Assembly (NCBI GenBank): GCA_014268975.2
Contig: CP077096.1
Span: forward strand, 3,509,501-3,573,500
DNA from: Pseudomonas wayambapalatensis
Lineage (GTDB): Bacteria > Pseudomonadota > Gammaproteobacteria > Pseudomonadales > Pseudomonadaceae
Reading direction: 5' to 3'
Length of the DNA stretch: 64,000 bases
A program made the translations under genes and the position numbers. Numbering within the stretch: position 1 is the stretch's first letter; every line of letters begins with the position of its first letter. Below are positions 32,731-41,155 of this stretch, one piece after another. The notes under the pieces were generated by a model. The model was not told the origin of the DNA. It did no database searches and saw only the letters and a list, made by a program, of their open reading frames with translations.

Positions 32731-33957
32731 ATGCCAAGCGTCAATCAGGCCCCCGATGGCCTTCTTGAACATAACCAACAGAGCGTCAAACAGCAGTGGC
32801 TGGCGATTCTCTCGGTTGCCGTGGGCGCCTTCGCCCTGGTCACCAGTGAATTCCTGCCGGTGGGCGTGCTCAACGATGTGGCCAGCGACCTGGGCATCAG
32901 TGCCGGCCAGGCCGGCCTGATGGTCACCCTGCCCGGGATCATGGCCGCCCTCGCCGCCCCGCTGCTGTCGGTAGGCATCGGCGCCATGGACCGCCGCTAC
33001 CTGCTGATCGGCCTGACGCTGATCATGATCATCGCCAACTCGGTGGTGGCCTATGCCAGCGATTTCAGCCTGTTGCTATTCGGCCGCGTGCTGCTGGGTA
33101 TCAGCATCGGTGGCTTCTGGGCCACGGCCATTGCCCTGAGCGGGCGCCTGGCGCCCAAGGGGGTGGGCGTGGCGCAGGCGACCTCGATCATCATGGTCGG
33201 GGTCACCCTGGCCACGGTGCTGGGGGTGCCGGTCGGCACCTGGCTCAGCGGCCTGATGGGCTGGCGCATGACCTTCCTGGTGACCGCCCTGCTGGGTGTG
33301 CCGGTGCTGCTCGCGCAGGTCTTCCTGCTGCCGCGGCTCAATCCGGACAAGGCCATCCGCATCAGTGACCTGCCGGCGCTGTTCATCAATCCGCTGGCGC
33401 GGGTCGGCCTGATCGCGGTGTTGCTGATTGGCCTGGCGCACTTTGCCGCGTACACCTATGTCGCACCGTTCTTCAAGCAAAGCTCCGGCTTCGATGGGGC
33501 AACCATCGGCTCGCTGCTGCTGCTCTACGGTGTAGCAGGCGTCATCGGCAACCTGTTCGCCGGCTTCGCCGCCAACCGCAGCGTGCGCTACACCCTGCTG
33601 CTGGTGGCCTTGCTGATCGGCGTCAGCACCGCGCTGTTCCCCTACTTCGCCACCGGCATGACCGGGGCGGTGATGCTGATCGCGCTGTGGGGCTTTGCCT
33701 TCGGTGCCTTCCCGGCCTGTGCCAGCATCTGGATGTTCGTGGTCGCGCCCAAGGATGTCGAACGCGGCATGCCGCTGTTCGTGGCCATGTTCCAGGTGAT
33801 CATTGCACTGGGCTCGTTCTTCGGCGGGCGGATCGTCGACCAGATGGGCAGCTCGGTGCTGCTGAGCCTGGCCACGGCGTTGGTCGGCTGCGGATTCGTC
33901 ACCGTGCTGGTGCTGGGGCGTAATGTCAGCAACAGCCTGACAGCTCAGCCTGCCTGA
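32731..33957 (+). CDS. MFS exporter, NepI/AraJ-like (DHA1 family)
   Basis: Twelve-segment major facilitator exporter of 408 aa. The start of helix 1 reads AFALVTSEFLPVGVL, typical of the NepI/YdhP purine-nucleoside and sugar efflux branch; motif A-like LLSVGIGAMDRRYL follows helix 2, and GRVLLGISIGGFWA marks helix 4. The substrate cannot be told from sequence. Start at 32731; the frame is open for 30 further codons upstream, but those encode a poor start of the family. Monocistronic, ending in a strong hairpin. Confidence 0.87.
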   Translation: MPSVNQAPDGLLEHNQQSVKQQWLAILSVAVGAFALVTSEFLPVGVLNDVASDLGISAGQAGLMVTLPGIMAALAAPLLSVGIGAMDRRYLLIGLTLIMIIANSVVAYASDFSLLLFGRVLLGISIGGFWATAIALSGRLAPKGVGVAQATSIIMVGVTLATVLGVPVGTWLSGLMGWRMTFLVTALLGVPVLLAQVFLLPRLNPDKAIRISDLPALFINPLARVGLIAVLLIGLAHFAAYTYVAPFFKQSSGFDGATIGSLLLLYGVAGVIGNLFAGFAANRSVRYTLLLVALLIGVSTALFPYFATGMTGAVMLIALWGFAFGAFPACASIWMFVVAPKDVERGMPLFVAMFQVIIALGSFFGGRIVDQMGSSVLLSLATALVGCGFVTVLVLGRNVSNSLTAQPA

Positions 33958-33961
33958 CCTT

Positions 33962-33988
33962 TGCAGGGGCCGCCTGGCGGCCCCTGCA
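33962..33988. terminator. Bidirectional terminator-like hairpin
   Basis: TGCAGGGGCCGC pairs perfectly with GCGGCCCCTGCA around a 3-base loop, between the convergent MFS and DUF1615 genes. There is no strong T run on either side, so efficiency is uncertain. Confidence 0.6.
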
Positions 33989-33999
33989 CCTTGCGTCGA

Positions 34000-35082
34000 T
34001 CAGCGCGCCATGCAGCGCTGGTAGCGCTCATCCACCCTCCCCGCAAACCACGCCGTGGTCAGCTTGCGGGTGATCTTCGGGCTCTTGAGCACGATCCCTG
34101 GCAGCACCGCACGTGGCAGTGGCTTGCCCGCCTTGGCATCGGCGAGTGCGAATACGCCGCGGTACAAGGCGCTGTCCTCGAGCGCCAGGCTGTTCTCCAA
34201 TTCCAACTGACTGCGAATCTGTGGATTGCGCAGCCCAAGCTTCACCCCAAGGCTGCGCGCCGCACGCTCGGTGGGGCCTGGCAGGATCGAGCCCGGTGCG
34301 ATCAGGTCGCCGTCCAACGCCAATTCCGCCCCCGTCACACTGTTCAGCGCTGCCTGGAAAGCCGCGTTGCGGCTGGCGTACCAGCCTGCGTTGAAATCGG
34401 CGAAGCGGTACAGCGGCCGCTCATAGTGGGCGGGATACCCCAACAAGTGGGCGATGCCGAAGTACAGGCCGCCGCGACGGCTGAAGACCTCCTGGCGAAT
34501 CGTGCCCTGGCGCTGGTAGGGGTAGTCCTTGGCATGGCGTTCGGCAAAGTCGATGCTGACCTGCATTGGCCCGCCGGTACGCACCGGGTTGAGCCCGCCG
34601 AGCAGCTTGTCGCCCAGCGGCAGGCCGGCGATGAAATCGTCGAACAGCGCGCTGAGTTGCCGCTCGCTGCGCACCGCCAGCAGGCGCTGCTGGTAGCTCT
34701 GGCCGTTGGCCGAAGGGGTGGCCAGGGCGCCATCGACCAGCAGCCTGGGGATGTGCAGACGCGCGGCGCGGCGGTCGATTTCCTCGCGGGCGATACGGCC
34801 CAGGTTGGGCACCTGGGGGTCGGCGGTGAAGGTGGACTCCTGCTCGGTCACCGCCAGCACCGCACACAGGTTGCTGCGGCTGGGCGCGATGCCCTGGGCG
34901 GTGAACGCGACCTGGATGTCCTCGGCCCAGCCCTGGCGGTCCTTGACCGAGGCAGGCAGCAGGCGCATGAGCTGGGCGCGGACCTGGGCAGGGTCGAATT
35001 CAGGCGCTTCCTCGCGGCGCCCGGCACAGCCTTGCAGCAGGGCCAGCAGCATCAGCCCAGCGCCCAGCAGCCGCAGGTTCAG
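34000..35082 (-). CDS. DUF1615 lipoprotein (probable CTG start)
   Basis: Exported lipoprotein of about 360 aa, DUF1615 family, function unknown. Motifs: LCAVLAVTEQESTF, which recalls the catalytic-Glu region of lytic transglycosylases (inference), and GGPMQVSIDFAERHAKDY. The first ATG (35052) would leave only MLLALLQGC before the lipobox cysteine, too short for a signal peptide. A CTG at 35082 gives MNLRLLGAGLMLLALLQGC, a complete lipoprotein signal. That CTG overlaps the stop of the upstream gene (CTGA) and has GGTGA six bases before it. No ATG, GTG or TTG lies between. Fourth gene of the mbtH operon. Confidence 0.78.
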   Translation of the reverse strand: MNLRLLGAGLMLLALLQGCAGRREEAPEFDPAQVRAQLMRLLPASVKDRQGWAEDIQVAFTAQGIAPSRSNLCAVLAVTEQESTFTADPQVPNLGRIAREEIDRRAARLHIPRLLVDGALATPSANGQSYQQRLLAVRSERQLSALFDDFIAGLPLGDKLLGGLNPVRTGGPMQVSIDFAERHAKDYPYQRQGTIRQEVFSRRGGLYFGIAHLLGYPAHYERPLYRFADFNAGWYASRNAAFQAALNSVTGAELALDGDLIAPGSILPGPTERAARSLGVKLGLRNPQIRSQLELENSLALEDSALYRGVFALADAKAGKPLPRAVLPGIVLKSPKITRKLTTAWFAGRVDERYQRCMAR

Positions 35083-35630
35083 GACAGGTCACCGACGATG
35101 TAGGTCTTGCTGATATGGCGGAACAACGGGTGGCTGGCACTACCCAGCAATTCGAACAGCACCATCTCGCGGGTCACGATCTGCGCCCCGGCGTCGCGCA
35201 TACGCGCCAGGCCTGCCGCCTTGCTTGCCGGGGTGCGGCTGTCACAGACGTCCTCGACCACGAACACCTGCTTGCCCAGGCCCAGCAGGCCAAGCACGGT
35301 CTGCAGCACGCAGACGTGGGTTTCCATGCCACAGACGATCACCTGCTCACGCGCCAGCAGACTGGCCGGCAGGCACTCGGCAGCCACGCAGGAAAAGTGC
35401 AGTTTCTCGACGATTTCGGCCCCTGCCGCCGCGGCCTTGAGTTCGGCCAGGGTCGGGCCCAGGCCCTTGGGGTACTGCTCGGAAATCACCGTGGGCAGTT
35501 CGAGTTCGGCGGTGGCGGCCAGCAGCCCGCGGGCCCGCGCGCGGGTGCCCTCGGGATCGCTCATGGCGCCAATGAGGCGCTCCTGGATATCGACGACCAG
35601 CAGCGTGGCCTGGCGGGGATCGATCAGCAT
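35079..35630 (-). CDS. Isochorismatase-family (cysteine) hydrolase
   Basis: Cytoplasmic hydrolase of 183 aa, YcaC-like branch of the isochorismatase superfamily. Candidate catalytic triad: Asp in LLVVDIQERL (about residue 13), Lys in ISEQYPKGLG or EIVEKLHFSC, and Cys in CGMETHVCVLQT (about 115). Such enzymes cleave amides or related bonds; the substrate is unknown. Start MLIDPRQ at 35630 with the spacer reading GTTGTCCCC before it; longer starts begin in spacer. It lies 61 bases after the thioesterase gene and overlaps the next gene, so it may belong to the same PvdS-linked transcript. Confidence 0.87.
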   Translation of the reverse strand: MLIDPRQATLLVVDIQERLIGAMSDPEGTRARARGLLAATAELELPTVISEQYPKGLGPTLAELKAAAAGAEIVEKLHFSCVAAECLPASLLAREQVIVCGMETHVCVLQTVLGLLGLGKQVFVVEDVCDSRTPASKAAGLARMRDAGAQIVTREMVLFELLGSASHPLFRHISKTYIVGDLS

Positions 35631-35691
35631 GGGGACAACCCTTGTCCTGTGGGAAAGCCCCCAGCCTCCCCCAGGCAAAGGCCTACGTCAA

Positions 35692-36411
35692 TCATGCCGA
35701 AAGTCGATGAGGTTCCAGGGAGGCGGCCAGCAGGCTCAGCACCCGGTCTTCGTGCTCATGGATGAAGAAGTGCCCGCCGGGGAAGACCTCCAGCGAGAAA
35801 TCGCCCAGGCTTTCGCGACGCCAGGCCAGCAGTTGCTCTTCGCTGGCGCGGTCGGCCTCGCCGCCCAAAACATGCAGCGGGCAGTGCAACGGCGCGCGTT
35901 GGCGATAGTCGTAGCGGCCGCACATGAGGAAATCGGCGCGCAGAATCGGCAAGGTCAGGCTCATGAGTTCCTCGTTGGCCAGGACCTCCTCGGGGGTCCC
36001 TTGCAACTGGCGCAACTCGTCGATCAGCTCGGCATTGGTCTTGGGTTCGCGCCAGCCCTTGCCGTCGTAGTCCTCACGTCGGGTCGGTGCCGCCGTGCCG
36101 CAGGCGAACAGTGCGACCGGCGCCTTGCAACCCAGGGCTTGCAGCTCGTGGGCCAGCTCGAAGGCGAGCAGCGCACCCAGGCTATGGCCGAGCAGCGCAT
36201 AGGGCGTGCTCGCCGCCAGGCGCTGCTCGCTGGCCAGTTGCCGGGCCAGTGCCTGCATGTCGGTTTGCAGGGGTTCGCCCAGGCGAGCACCCCGCCCCGG
36301 CAGCTCCACCGGGCGCACCTGCAACCAGGCCGGCAGCTTGCGCCGCCAGCGGCTGTAGACCATGGCACTGGCGCCCGAGTAAGGCAGGCATAGCAGGTTG
36401 AGTGCCGTCAC
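35692..36411 (-). CDS. Type II thioesterase of pyoverdine synthesis (PA2411-like)
   Basis: Alpha/beta-hydrolase of 239 aa, type II thioesterase family. The nucleophile elbow is GHSLGALLAFEL (Ser near residue 95); the catalytic His is in GGHFFIHEHE near the C-terminus and the Asp probably in GEADRASEE. These enzymes free blocked thiolation domains of NRPSs. It starts with GTG three bases after the mbtH stop and is probably coupled to it. In P. aeruginosa the homologue PA2411 is likewise beside mbtH in the pyoverdine locus. Here the pair is separated from the NRPS genes by about 16 kb. Confidence 0.9.
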   Translation of the reverse strand: MTALNLLCLPYSGASAMVYSRWRRKLPAWLQVRPVELPGRGARLGEPLQTDMQALARQLASEQRLAASTPYALLGHSLGALLAFELAHELQALGCKAPVALFACGTAAPTRREDYDGKGWREPKTNAELIDELRQLQGTPEEVLANEELMSLTLPILRADFLMCGRYDYRQRAPLHCPLHVLGGEADRASEEQLLAWRRESLGDFSLEVFPGGHFFIHEHEDRVLSLLAASLEPHRLSA

Positions 36412-36414
36412 GCC

Positions 36415-36636
36415 TTACTGCACCGCAGCTTCGGCCATCTTCTGGCGCAGGCTCAGGGGGCGCATGTCGGTCCACACTTCATCGATGTAGGCCAGGCAGT
36501 CTTTCTTCAGACCGCTCTTGCCTGCGGCGCGCCAGCCGTTGGGGATCGCCTTGTAGTCGGGCCAGATCGAGTACTGTTCCTCGTGATTGATCACTACCTG
36601 GAACACGATGTCGTCGCGGTCGAAAACGGAAGTCAT
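36415..36636 (-). CDS. mbtH: MbtH-family NRPS chaperone
   Basis: Small cytoplasmic protein of 73 aa that binds adenylation domains and raises their solubility and activity. The family signature is complete: [19 protein letters not shown] (residues about 17-35) and the C-terminal [15 protein letters not shown]. Ribosome binding site AAGGAG. A PvdS-type box lies about 64 bases upstream, which ties it to pyoverdine production, as for PA2412 in P. aeruginosa. Confidence 0.96.
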   Translation of the reverse strand: MTSVFDRDDIVFQVVINHEEQYSIWPDYKAIPNGWRAAGKSGLKKDCLAYIDEVWTDMRPLSLRQKMAEAAVQ

Positions 36637-36698
36637 TGCCTGTCTCCTTGGGGTGATGGTGGCCCGGTCCGTCTGGACGCAGGGCAGCTCTCAGGAAA

Positions 36699-36722
36699 AC
36701 GAAGGAAGACGGGGGAAAATTA
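36699..36722 (-). promoter_or_regulatory. PvdS-type iron-starvation box upstream of mbtH
   Basis: On the minus strand: TAATT, sixteen bases, CGT. It matches the PvdS consensus TAAAT-N16/17-CGT at four of five -35 bases and all -10 bases. The CGT is about 64 bases before the mbtH ATG. It suggests that mbtH, thioesterase, isochorismatase-like hydrolase and DUF1615 genes are induced with the NRPS operon under iron limitation. Confidence 0.72.
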
Positions 36723-36817
36723 CGCTTTTTTCACGGCTCGACCTGCAAGGGCGTCGAGCGGCGGACAGCGCTTGCGGGCCATTGCGGCCCGCAGCGCGGT
36801 ATTGCGCGGTGATGCTG

Positions 36818-38236
36818 CTACGGCATTACCGGCGGCACGTACTGCAAGGTGGTGCCCAGCGCCCAGAGCAGCACCAGCACCAGGGGCACGTGCACCAGCA
36901 GTTGCACGAAGGAGAAGCCGATCAGGTCCCGTGCCTTCAGGCCCAGTACCCCCAGCAACGGCAGCATGTAGAAGGGGTTGATCAGGTTCGGCAGCGCTTC
37001 GGCGGCGTTGTAGATCTGCACCGCCCAGCCCAGGTGGTACTGCAGGTCGTTGGCCACCAGCATCACATAGGGCGCTTCGATGATCCATTTGCCGCCGCCA
37101 GATGGAATGAAGAAGCCCAGCACCGCCGAATACACGCCCATCAGCAAGGCATAGGTGTCATGGGTGGCGATCTGGGTGAAGAACACCGAGATGTGGTGCG
37201 CCAGAGTCTGTGCGTCGGCGCCCTTGACCTGGGTGAGGATGGCGGCGATCGAGCCGTACAGCGGGAACTGGATCAACACGCCGGTAGTGGTCGGCACCGC
37301 ACGGGCCACGGCGTCGAGGAAGCTGCGTGGACGCCAGTGGAGCAAGGCACCCAGCATGATGAACAGCAGGTTGTAGGTGTTCAGCCCGGAGATCGCGGTG
37401 ATCGCAGGCTTGGTGGCGAACTCCTGGTACAGCCAGCCGGCCGCCAGGGCCACCAGCAGCAGGATCAGGATCGGGCTGTGCTCCAGCCACTCGCCGGGGC
37501 GGGTGCGCTGCGGCGCAGGTGGGGCGGTGAAGGTCGGATCGACACCGCAGTCCTGGGCGCTGCGCGCACTGTTCGGACCGGGCGCGGTGGCATAGGCGAC
37601 GACCAGCGAGACGATCACCAGCGCGGCCAGCATCACCCCGGACTGCCAGAGAAAAATGGTCTCGGTGAACGGAATGACGCCGGTGATCGACAGGATCGAC
37701 GGCGGCAGGCTGGCCGGGTTGGCCTGCAACTGTGCGGCCGAGGACGACAGGCCCAGCGCCCATACCGCGCCCAAGCCCAGGTAGGCGGCGGCACCGGCGG
37801 CGCGGTAGTCCATCTTCAGGTCTGTGCGCCGGGCCAGGGCACGCACCAGCAGGCCGCCGAACACCAGCGACAGGCCCCAGTTGAGCAAGGAGGCGAGCAT
37901 CGAGATCAGCGCCACCCAGCACACCGCCGAGCGGCCGTTCTTGGGCAGGCGCGCGAGGCGGTCGATCAGGCGTGCAGCGGGCGGGGAGCTGGCGACCACA
38001 TAGCCGCCAATGACCACGAAGGCCATCTGCATGGTGAACGGGATCAGGCTCCAGAAGCCGTCACCAAAGGCCTTGGCGGTGTCGGTCGGCTTGGCGCCCA
38101 TGGCCAGGGCCCCCAGGCACACCAGCATCACGGCCAGGGCGGCGAACACCCAGGAGTCGGGGAACCAGCGTTCGGCCCAGTTGGAGCAGCGCAGGGCAAA
38201 GCGGGCGGAGCGGCTGTCTTGGATTTCAGCGGCCAC
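36818..38236 (-). CDS. atoE: Short-chain fatty acid permease, AtoE family
   Basis: Integral membrane transporter of 472 aa, AtoE/SCFA_trans family, with about 12 hydrophobic segments (for example FTMQMAFVVIGGYVVASSPP). Takes up acetoacetate or other short-chain keto or fatty acids. Start is GTG at 38236, with AAGGA eight bases upstream. Downstream of a CoA-transferase pair on the same strand, but separated from it by a REP pair, so expression may be partly uncoupled. In P. aeruginosa a similar permease (PA2002) follows the dhcAB CoA-transferase genes. Confidence 0.9.
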   Translation of the reverse strand: MAAEIQDSRSARFALRCSNWAERWFPDSWVFAALAVMLVCLGALAMGAKPTDTAKAFGDGFWSLIPFTMQMAFVVIGGYVVASSPPAARLIDRLARLPKNGRSAVCWVALISMLASLLNWGLSLVFGGLLVRALARRTDLKMDYRAAGAAAYLGLGAVWALGLSSSAAQLQANPASLPPSILSITGVIPFTETIFLWQSGVMLAALVIVSLVVAYATAPGPNSARSAQDCGVDPTFTAPPAPQRTRPGEWLEHSPILILLLVALAAGWLYQEFATKPAITAISGLNTYNLLFIMLGALLHWRPRSFLDAVARAVPTTTGVLIQFPLYGSIAAILTQVKGADAQTLAHHISVFFTQIATHDTYALLMGVYSAVLGFFIPSGGGKWIIEAPYVMLVANDLQYHLGWAVQIYNAAEALPNLINPFYMLPLLGVLGLKARDLIGFSFVQLLVHVPLVLVLLWALGTTLQYVPPVMP

Positions 38237-38312
38237 GAGTGTTTTCCTTTTTTGGTCTTATTGGTGGATGTTGCTTGTCGATCAACGCAAAACCCCTGTG
38301 GGTGCGGGGCTT

Positions 38313-38388
38313 GTTGTAGGAGCGGGCTTGCCCGCGAATGCGCCGGTACATTCACCAACGTATTCGCGGGCAAGCCCGCTCCCACAAC
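38313..38388. repeat. REP doublet (REPIN-like) in inverted orientation
   Basis: Two copies of the pseudomonad REP sequence face each other: TGTAGGAGCGGGCTTGCCCG... at 38315-38338 and its reverse complement at 38363-38386, separated by 24 bases. Each carries the internal palindrome GCGGGCTTGCCCGC. Found between the CoA-transferase and atoE genes; such pairs fold as hairpins in RNA and may attenuate transcription or stabilise mRNA. Confidence 0.9.
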
Positions 38389-38425
38389 GAGTCCGCCCTC
38401 ACAGGGGGGAGGTAAAGCAGTAGCG

Positions 38426-39082
38426 CTAGAACGTCATCTCTTTCACATCGTCCGGCACGATCAGCTTGCCGGCGGTTTTCTCGACGATCTCCTGAACGCT
38501 CACCCCAGGCGCGGTCTCGCGCAGGATGAAGGCGCCGTTCTCGATCTCGAGGTAGGCAAGGTCGGTGAGCACCTTGCGGATGCAGCCGGCGCCCGTCAGC
38601 GGCAGGCTGCAGCGCGGCAGGAGCTTGGACTCGCCGTCCTTGGAGGCGTGGGTCATGGTGACGATGATGTTCTCGGCGCCGGCCACCAGGTCCATGGCCC
38701 CGCCCATGCCCTTGACCAGCTTGCCGGGGATCATCCAGGAGGCGATGTTGCCCTCCACGTCCACCTCGAAGGCGCCCAGCACGGTGAGGTCGACATGGCC
38801 GCCACGGATCATGGCGAAGGATTGCGCCGAATCGAAGATCGACGCGCCACGGCGGGCGGTCACGGTTTGCTTGCCGGCGTTGATCATGTCGGGGTCGAGG
38901 GTGCTTTCGGTGGGGAACTCGCCCATACCGAGCAGGCCGTTTTCCGACTGCAGCATCACGTCCATGTCGGCGGGCACGTAGTTGGCCACCAGGGTGGGGA
39001 TGCCGATGCCGAGGTTGACGTAGTAGCCGTCCTTCAGTTCACGGGCGACGCGTTGGGCCATCTGTTCGCGGGTCAGTGCCAT
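38426..39082 (-). CDS. dhcB: 3-oxoacid/dehydrocarnitine CoA-transferase, subunit B
   Basis: Beta subunit of a class I CoA-transferase, 218 aa. The catalytic glutamate lies in QSENGLLGMGEFP (Glu about residue 52); GGHVDLTVLGAFEVD is the conserved later motif. With subunit A it moves CoA from an acyl-CoA (often succinyl-CoA or acetyl-CoA) to a keto acid. Gene order LysR / A / B / AtoE resembles the P. aeruginosa dhcR-dhcA-dhcB region for dehydrocarnitine use; acetoacetate (AtoA-like) is the alternative substrate. Start MALTREQM at 39082; the longer frame upstream is antisense-like sequence overlapping subunit A. Confidence 0.9.
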   Translation of the reverse strand: MALTREQMAQRVARELKDGYYVNLGIGIPTLVANYVPADMDVMLQSENGLLGMGEFPTESTLDPDMINAGKQTVTARRGASIFDSAQSFAMIRGGHVDLTVLGAFEVDVEGNIASWMIPGKLVKGMGGAMDLVAGAENIIVTMTHASKDGESKLLPRCSLPLTGAGCIRKVLTDLAYLEIENGAFILRETAPGVSVQEIVEKTAGKLIVPDDVKEMTF

Positions 39083-39116
39083 GGTCAGGATCTCTTTGTT
39101 GTTCTGTGGGCGGCGC

Positions 39117-39815
39117 TCAGGCCTTGACGGTGCGCTTCTCGATGCGCTTCTCGAAGGTGCCGACGATGACCCGGTCGACGAAGATCCCCGGCGTGTGGAT
39201 CTCGCTGGGCAGCAGTACGCCCGGCTCGACGATTTCCTCGACCTCGACCACGGTGATCTTGCCGGCGGTGGCGGCCAGCGGATTGAAGTTCTGGGCGGTG
39301 TTGCGGTACACCACGTTGCCGTAGTGGTCGGCCTTCCAGCCCTTGACGATGGCGAAGTCGCCGGTGATGGACTCTTCGAGGATGTACTTGCGACCGTTGA
39401 ACTCGCGTACCTCTTTGCCTTCGGCGACCGGGGTGCCGTAGCCCGTGGCGGTGTAGAAGGCCGGGATACCGGCGCCGCCGGCGCGCATCTTCTCGGCCAG
39501 GGTGCCCTGGGGGGTGAGCTCCACTTCCAGCTCGCCGCTGAGCAGCTGGCGCTCGAACTCGGCGTTCTCGCCGACGTAAGAGGCAACCATCTTGCGGATC
39601 TGCCGGTCTTCGAGCAGCACGCCCAGGCCGAAGCCGTCGACGCCGCAGTTGTTGGAAACTACCGTCAGGCCCTTGACTCCGCGGCGCTTGATCTCGGCGA
39701 TCAGGTTCTCGGGGATGCCACACAGGCCGAAGCCGCCGGCCAGTACCGTCATGTCGTCGGTCAGGCCTTCGAGAGCCTGTTCATAGGTTGCTACGCGCTT
39801 GTCCAGTCCGGCCAT
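39117..39815 (-). CDS. dhcA: 3-oxoacid/dehydrocarnitine CoA-transferase, subunit A
   Basis: Alpha subunit of a class I CoA-transferase, 232 aa. The glycine-rich [13 protein letters not shown] (about residues 27-39) is the CoA-binding signature, followed by [15 protein letters not shown] and [18 protein letters not shown]. Start [15 protein letters not shown] at 39815. Divergent from the LysR gene, 121 bases apart, which is the probable regulator. The symbol rests on similarity and gene order with P. aeruginosa; AtoD-like function in acetoacetate use is equally possible. Confidence 0.9.
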   Translation of the reverse strand: MAGLDKRVATYEQALEGLTDDMTVLAGGFGLCGIPENLIAEIKRRGVKGLTVVSNNCGVDGFGLGVLLEDRQIRKMVASYVGENAEFERQLLSGELEVELTPQGTLAEKMRAGGAGIPAFYTATGYGTPVAEGKEVREFNGRKYILEESITGDFAIVKGWKADHYGNVVYRNTAQNFNPLAATAGKITVVEVEEIVEPGVLLPSEIHTPGIFVDRVIVGTFEKRIEKRTVKA

Positions 39816-39936
39816 GCTGATCCGCCTTTGTAGTTGTTTGAGCGTGTGGAAGGCATCTTCACCGCTGGCGACTGATTTGTTAATTTTGTTTTCGTCATCG
39901 ATTGATAACTTTTGCAAAACAACCAACGGATCCGCC

Positions 39937-40848
39937 ATGAACGTCAAGCAACTGCGCGCCTTCGTCACCGTGGCCAAGTACCAGAGCTTCGCCCAGGCCG
40001 GCGAACACCTGCACATTTCGCAACCGGCACTGAGCCTGACCATCAAGGCGCTGGAGGACAACCTCGGCGGCGCCCTGCTCACCCGCACCACCCGCAGCGT
40101 CAGCCTCACCGCCGAGGGCGAAGTGCTGCTGCCACTGGCCCGGCGCCTGCTGGCCGACTGGGACGATACCGAGGAAATGCTGCGCCAGCGCTTCACCCTG
40201 CAACTGGGGCGGGTGTCGGTGGCGGCGATGCCGGCCTTTGCCGGGAACCTGCTGCCGCAGTCACTGAAGGTGTTTCGCCAGCGCTACCCCAAGGTCAACG
40301 TCACCGTGCACGACGTGATCAACGAGCAGGTGCTGGAGCTGGTTCGCCACCGCCGCGTCGAACTGGGCATAGGCTTCGAACCCGAGCGCAGTGATGCCCT
40401 ACAGTTCCACCCGTTGTACCTGGACCGTTTCGTCGCGGTAGTGCCTGGCGATTCACCCCTGGCGCAGCAGCCCCAGGTGAGCTGGCGCGAACTGCTGACC
40501 CAGGACTTCATCGCCCTGCAACGCCCGTCGGCGGTGCGCCTGCTGCTGGAGCAACACCTGGCCGCCGAGCATGGTCGGCTGGCGGTGGCGTTCGAAAGCC
40601 ATCAGTTGTCCACGGTCGGGCGCATGGTCGCCAACGGCTTGGGCGTCAGTGCCGTACCGGCGCTGTGCATCAACCAGATGCAGGAATTGGGTGCGCGTTG
40701 CGTGCCCTTGGTCGAGCCCACCGTCGAGCGGCGCATCGGCGTCATCGCCCTGAGCGACCACAAGTTGTCCACTGCGGCGCAGGCGTTGCTGGATGTGTTG
40801 CTGTCACATACGCGTGCGCCGGAGGTGTGTTCGCATGGGGTTGCGTGA
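39937..40848 (+). CDS. dhcR: LysR-family regulator of the CoA-transferase operon
   Basis: LysR-type transcription factor of 303 aa. The N-terminal winged helix covers residues 1-60 ([21 protein letters not shown], then [20 protein letters not shown]), and the substrate-binding fold runs from about 90 to 290. Divergent from the CoA-transferase subunit A gene, the classic arrangement of a LysR protein with its target. The co-inducer is probably a substrate or intermediate of the CoA-transferase (inference). Start chosen where the helix-turn-helix begins. Confidence 0.9.
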   Translation: MNVKQLRAFVTVAKYQSFAQAGEHLHISQPALSLTIKALEDNLGGALLTRTTRSVSLTAEGEVLLPLARRLLADWDDTEEMLRQRFTLQLGRVSVAAMPAFAGNLLPQSLKVFRQRYPKVNVTVHDVINEQVLELVRHRRVELGIGFEPERSDALQFHPLYLDRFVAVVPGDSPLAQQPQVSWRELLTQDFIALQRPSAVRLLLEQHLAAEHGRLAVAFESHQLSTVGRMVANGLGVSAVPALCINQMQELGARCVPLVEPTVERRIGVIALSDHKLSTAAQALLDVLLSHTRAPEVCSHGVA

Positions 40849-40857
40849 GGGCTGACA

Positions 40858-41143
40858 GGTGCTTGCCTGAGGCTTTTCAGCGCCGGTGAGATCGAGCGCC
40901 GCCCGCGCGGCGCTTCGCGGGCAAGCCCGCTCCTACAGTTTGTTTCGGGCCAATGAGTCCTGTGGCATTTTCGCGCGACCCCTTTGGCGTACGGCGCATT
41001 ACCGAGTCGTACACACTAGGCGGTCGCGCGCCTGTGGCACAGGCATAACTGGCCCGAAACAAACGTGGGAGCGGGCTTGCCCGCGAAGCGCCGCGCGGGC
41101 GGCGCTCGATCTCATAGGCGCTGAAAAACTTTCGGCAAGCACC
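40858..41143. repeat. 286-bp imperfect palindrome containing two REPs
   Basis: Left arm (40858-about 40967) and right arm (about 41034-41143) are reverse complements over roughly 108 bases with few mismatches. Each arm reads, from outside in: GGTGCTTGCC, TTTTCAGCGCC, GAGATCGAGCGCCGCCCGCG, a REP (TTCGCGGGCAAGCCCGCTCC), GTTTGTTTCGGGCCA, CCTGTG. The centre pairs again: CGCGCGACC (40972-40980) with GGTCGCGCG (41022-41030). It fills the space between the convergent LysR and deacetylase genes. The arms are much longer than an ordinary REP doublet. Short open frames on both strands here are products of the palindrome, not genes. Confidence 0.9.
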
Positions 41144-41155
41144 TCCCCGTAGCAA

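Noticed and set aside
36587..39127. 846-codon plus-strand open frame over atoE and dhcB
   Set aside because: Antisense to two clear genes; Gln/His-rich shadow translation.
38313..41143. REP copies considered as a CRISPR array
   Set aside because: Only four copies in inverted pairs with irregular spacing and no cas genes; they match REP palindromes.
40877..41155. Small proteins MRSSAARAALRGQARS... on both strands
   Set aside because: They begin with the same residues on opposite strands because the DNA is one large palindrome; this is a repeat, not a gene pair.
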